Positions 5,123-6,938 of a stretch of 6,938 nucleotides of DNA are shown here, in pieces (the first letter of the stretch is position 1; each line of letters starts with the position of its first letter). Made by a program: the position numbers and the translations under genes. The notes under the pieces are model-generated. The model made no database searches, was not told the DNA's origin, and saw only the letters and a list, made by a program, of their open reading frames with translations. The stretch is from contig JAPCJV010000094.1 in the NCBI GenBank assembly GCA_027886785.1, positions 1-6,938 on the forward strand, written 5' to 3'. This DNA comes from Nitrososphaerota archaeon. Lineage in GTDB: Archaea > Thermoproteota > Nitrososphaeria > Nitrososphaerales > CADDZS01.

Positions 5123-5500
5123 TTGCAAATCGGAGAGATGGCCACCGAGAATGCGAAGGTTCTTTGCGAAAAAATACTTTCATGTAGTCCCCTCATTGGT
5201 CACGCCTCCATCATCGACTCCGACGGTCGAATCATCGTGGAGATCAATCGCCAAACCGGAGGCAAGGCGTCGACCATCGGCAAAGAACTGCAAGACAACT
5301 ATGGTCTTTTAGTCTCGATAATCTCCGGAGTTGCAGAGCAAGCGGAAACTCCCTTTGGCAAGATGGATTATTTCCTTGCATCCTATGCGAAATTGAAGTT
5401 AGCCGTCATATCCAAGAACGGAGTTAAGATTTTGATTTCGCTTGCAAGACATGCCAATATTGAAGAAATAGCTCCTCTCGTAGAGGCTCTAATCACTTAG
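5123..5500 (+). CDS. Roadblock/LC7-like small protein
   Basis: The TTG start gives 125 residues; ATG 5138 would give 120. The fold pattern looks like a roadblock/LC7 or related archaeal domain: helix (AKVLCEKILSC, 11-21), strand with turn (GHASIIDSDGRIIVE, 26-40), a long helix (about 50-72), then paired strands KLKLAVISKNGVKILISLARH (90-110) and a last helix (IEEIAPLVEALI, 113-124). Thaumarchaeal relatives of this size often appear as DUF6659 or hypothetical proteins. Roadblock proteins commonly partner small Ras-like (MglA-type) GTPases, but none is encoded here. It is cytoplasmic, with no membrane segment. It sits 75 bases after the zinc-protein gene and is convergent with the SRPBCC gene, whose stop is only 19 bases away. 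Coding status is solid; the family is tentative. Confidence 0.72.
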   Translation: MQIGEMATENAKVLCEKILSCSPLIGHASIIDSDGRIIVEINRQTGGKASTIGKELQDNYGLLVSIISGVAEQAETPFGKMDYFLASYAKLKLAVISKNGVKILISLARHANIEEIAPLVEALIT

Positions 5501-5519
5501 GGCAAGCTTCGTCGTCTTA

Positions 5520-5921
5520 TTACATTTCGTCCAAATATTTTTGCAGAGGGCCCCAGTAGCGTTTATTCCAGCCGTCTTCAAGATGTTCTCTTTCTCCCTC
5601 TGGGTATCCCCAATGATCCAGAGTGAGCAAAGTTTCATTAGATCCCTCGGGCTTTAGATCGAATTTTACTACAGAGTACAAACCGGGATCCCAACTATTC
5701 GACCGCCACGCCTGGACGATCCGCTGATTCGGAATGAGCTCCAAGTTACGCCCGATTATCATCCCGCCAAAAGCGGAAAATGGACCGCCGACATCTCGAC
5801 TTATTTTTGTAACGCCTCCCCCCGTAAACTTTCCATGCTGGTCTGAATCAATCAAGGCTTCATACACGCGATTAGGACTGGCTTTGAACCGGGCTTCCTG
5901 ATGGATCGGATTGATTGTCAC
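5520..5921 (-). CDS. SRPBCC / AHSA1-type domain protein
   Basis: This 133-residue single-domain protein of the START/Bet v1-like superfamily starts at GTG 5921-5919; a TAG two codons upstream rules out an earlier start. Characteristic patterns are FKASPNRVYEALIDSDQHGK at the N-terminus (12-31), FSAFGGMIIGRNLELIPNQRIVQAWR in the middle (48-73), a paired strand (LYSVVKFDL, 81-89) and the C-terminal helix WNKRYWGPLQKYL (118-130). The domain forms a hydrophobic cup that binds small ligands; the C-terminal AHSA1 group is related to the Hsp90 co-chaperone Aha1 but usually lacks a known role in prokaryotes. An AATTAAAT element (5955-5962 on the minus strand) about 34-41 bases upstream may be its TATA box, giving a leader of about ten bases. 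The TMEM175-like gene ends 75 bases upstream on the same strand. Confidence 0.88.
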   Translation of the reverse strand: MTINPIHQEARFKASPNRVYEALIDSDQHGKFTGGGVTKISRDVGGPFSAFGGMIIGRNLELIPNQRIVQAWRSNSWDPGLYSVVKFDLKPEGSNETLLTLDHWGYPEGEREHLEDGWNKRYWGPLQKYLDEM

Positions 5922-5996
5922 ATTCTACGCCCGAATTTTTGTGCTGCTGAAGCCAATTTAATTGTTCCTGCTACTACCAGGGTAGAAACCACTTGC

Positions 5997-6635
5997 CTAC
6001 TTCTGACGAAATCTTCTCACCCAGTAGACAACCACCGGAACTAGCCAAATGTAGATTCTGGCAGGAATTCCAAACACTGTAGTATTCCAAAAAACCGGCG
6101 CGAGTGAAATTACCATGAGGACAGCCAGGCCCAGCTGAACGTTTCTGCTCTGTCTGAATATTCTGGCAAGTTCAGGAACAACCAAGTTTTTTTCTTCAAT
6201 GGAAATCACATGAGAGAAGGTGGCGAGAATCGCTAGAATTCCTGCGAGATCAATTGCAAATAGACTGGAAGCGTAATTTTGCAGAGCTGAAGAAGCACCG
6301 GGACCCAGTGCCTGATTGACGAATTCTACGTTGTTCAAAAGATATGGGATGATCGCGACGAGCGCGAGCATGATCACGTTCAAAGAGGTAACAAGTCTTG
6401 TTTCAACCGGCAAGACAGACATCTGGTACGTGTAGATCATCCAGCTTGTAATCAGGAAAGCGAAAACGAACAGGAAGGCAAGGATATGTCCGTCGAGCTC
6501 AGCCGGGCTGGAAGGTGGAGAGCTCGAGATGAGCGCGATCGCACCAACTGACAGAGACAGCCCGAATATTAGATCGACGAACGATTCTATTCTGGATCTG
6601 GGCCGACGCCCGTGTCCTTCCTGAGTATTGGACAT
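5997..6635 (-). CDS. TMEM175-like (DUF1211) six-helix membrane protein, putative potassium channel
   Basis: This 212-residue protein has about six hydrophobic segments (roughly 18-39, 50-71, 81-103, 122-145, 166-188 and 190-206), the size and topology of prokaryotic TMEM175 proteins, which assemble as tetrameric K+-conducting channels. The first helix is preceded by R15-IES-F19-V20-D21, matching the family RxxxFSD motif in spacing but with Val in place of Ser, followed by LIFGLSLSVGAIAL. The N-terminus before it is basic and cytoplasmic. The ATG at 6635 is preceded by an in-frame TGA three codons upstream, so the start is fixed. No Shine-Dalgarno or strong TATA box is evident; the glycosylase-like gene ends 54 bases upstream on the same strand, so co-transcription is possible. 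The membrane-protein call is firm; the channel assignment rests on one motif and the topology. Confidence 0.65.
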   Translation of the reverse strand: MSNTQEGHGRRPRSRIESFVDLIFGLSLSVGAIALISSSPPSSPAELDGHILAFLFVFAFLITSWMIYTYQMSVLPVETRLVTSLNVIMLALVAIIPYLLNNVEFVNQALGPGASSALQNYASSLFAIDLAGILAILATFSHVISIEEKNLVVPELARIFRQSRNVQLGLAVLMVISLAPVFWNTTVFGIPARIYIWLVPVVVYWVRRFRQK

Positions 6636-6689
6636 GAATTCTCAGGCGACACCGGAGGTAAAGATTCCGAAATGAAAGAATAATTCTTG

Positions 6690-6938
6690 TTACTTGTTCT
6701 TAGCCATCCACTGTCTTTCTTCGGCAGTGGGCTCTAGCTTCACGCCAGTCATCCACAGAAAGGTTCTCGAGCTAGACGCACCTAGGTGACGAAAGCGCAC
6801 CTGCAAATCCTCCATCAGCTGATCGTGCTTTTTTCCAAACGATTTGAAGTACTCATTGAAAGATCCAAACTCCTTCTCCACAAGAGCTGCCTGCTGCGCA
6901 TTGTAAATGGTGGATCTGATTTTCTTCTCGTTTCGAAC
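6690..6938 (-). CDS. DNA-3-methyladenine glycosylase I (Tag)-like, C-terminal part (5' partial)
   Basis: The frame is open to the window edge, 19 codons beyond an internal GTG at 6881, so the gene starts outside the window; 82 C-terminal residues are visible. RNEKKIRSTIYNA (2-14) matches the RNxxKIxxTIxNA segment of Tag; F-x2-Y-x2-SF (27-34) and RFRHLGASSSRTFLWMTG (48-65) follow in the same order as in the family. Tag enzymes remove 3-methyladenine from alkylated DNA as the first step of base excision repair. The C-terminal His and Cys that help bind the structural zinc in E. coli Tag are absent here: the tail is short, charged and free of Cys. It may belong to a zinc-less archaeal branch. 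The TMEM175-like gene lies 54 bases downstream. Confidence 0.65.
   Translation of the reverse strand, partial: VRNEKKIRSTIYNAQQAALVEKEFGSFNEYFKSFGKKHDQLMEDLQVRFRHLGASSSRTFLWMTGVKLEPTAEERQWMAKNK

Noticed and set aside
4812..5312. Alternative frames over the zinc-protein and roadblock-like genes (minus 4812-5057, plus 5109-5312)
   Set aside because: They overlap better-supported genes. The minus frame has no promoter; the plus 5109-5312 frame begins within the Shine-Dalgarno of the roadblock-like gene, and its peptide has no coherent fold pattern.

Overview
The window looks archaeal. Two genes have a TATA-like octamer 24-31 bases before the start codon, the spacing expected for leaderless archaeal transcripts. 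Several starts are GTG or TTG. The gene content also fits: an archaeal-type VapB antitoxin ending in RDELHER, an archaeal-looking serine hydroxymethyltransferase, a small roadblock-like protein, a small zinc-finger protein, and a Thr/Ser-rich surface protein. A Nitrososphaerota (Thaumarchaeota)-like soil or sediment lineage is my best guess. That is inference; there is no rRNA or ribosomal marker here to settle it.

Layout, left to right. (1) The 3' end of a thiamine-diphosphate enzyme of the acetolactate-synthase-like superfamily (+, 1-621), cut by the window edge. (2) A 410-base intergenic stretch with several hairpins at its left end and the vapB promoter at its right end. (3) A vapB-vapC toxin-antitoxin pair (+, 1032-1707) with overlapping reading frames; the vapC stop lies inside a terminator-like hairpin. 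(4) A full-length glyA (-, 1865-3184), convergent with vapC. (5) A Thr/Ser-rich protein of about 450 residues (+, 3347-4708), divergent from glyA, with a hydrophobic segment at each end and a mucin-like stalk between them. (6) Two small genes in tandem: a C-x2-H / C-x2-C zinc protein (TTG start, 4844-5047) and a roadblock/LC7-like protein (TTG start behind a good Shine-Dalgarno, 5123-5500). (7) Three genes on the minus strand: an SRPBCC/AHSA1 protein (5520-5921), a six-helix TMEM175-like membrane protein (5997-6635), and the C-terminal part of a DNA-3-methyladenine glycosylase I-like gene that runs off the right edge (6690-6938).

Functional logic. Only vapB-vapC is clearly a working unit, and its promoter carries a dyad centred on the TATA box that could serve autoregulation. 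The zinc protein and roadblock-like protein may be co-transcribed (75-base gap). The glycosylase and TMEM175-like genes may also form a unit (54-base gap). The rest reads as an ordinary mosaic of metabolic and accessory genes. The feature most worth a second look is the Thr/Ser-rich protein: it contains a tandem 114-base repeat whose two copies have diverged almost entirely at silent positions, and a mirrored Cys-His...His-Cys Asn/Gly/Asp element just before the C-terminal hydrophobic anchor. I saw no rRNA, tRNA, CRISPR array, insertion sequence or integrase.
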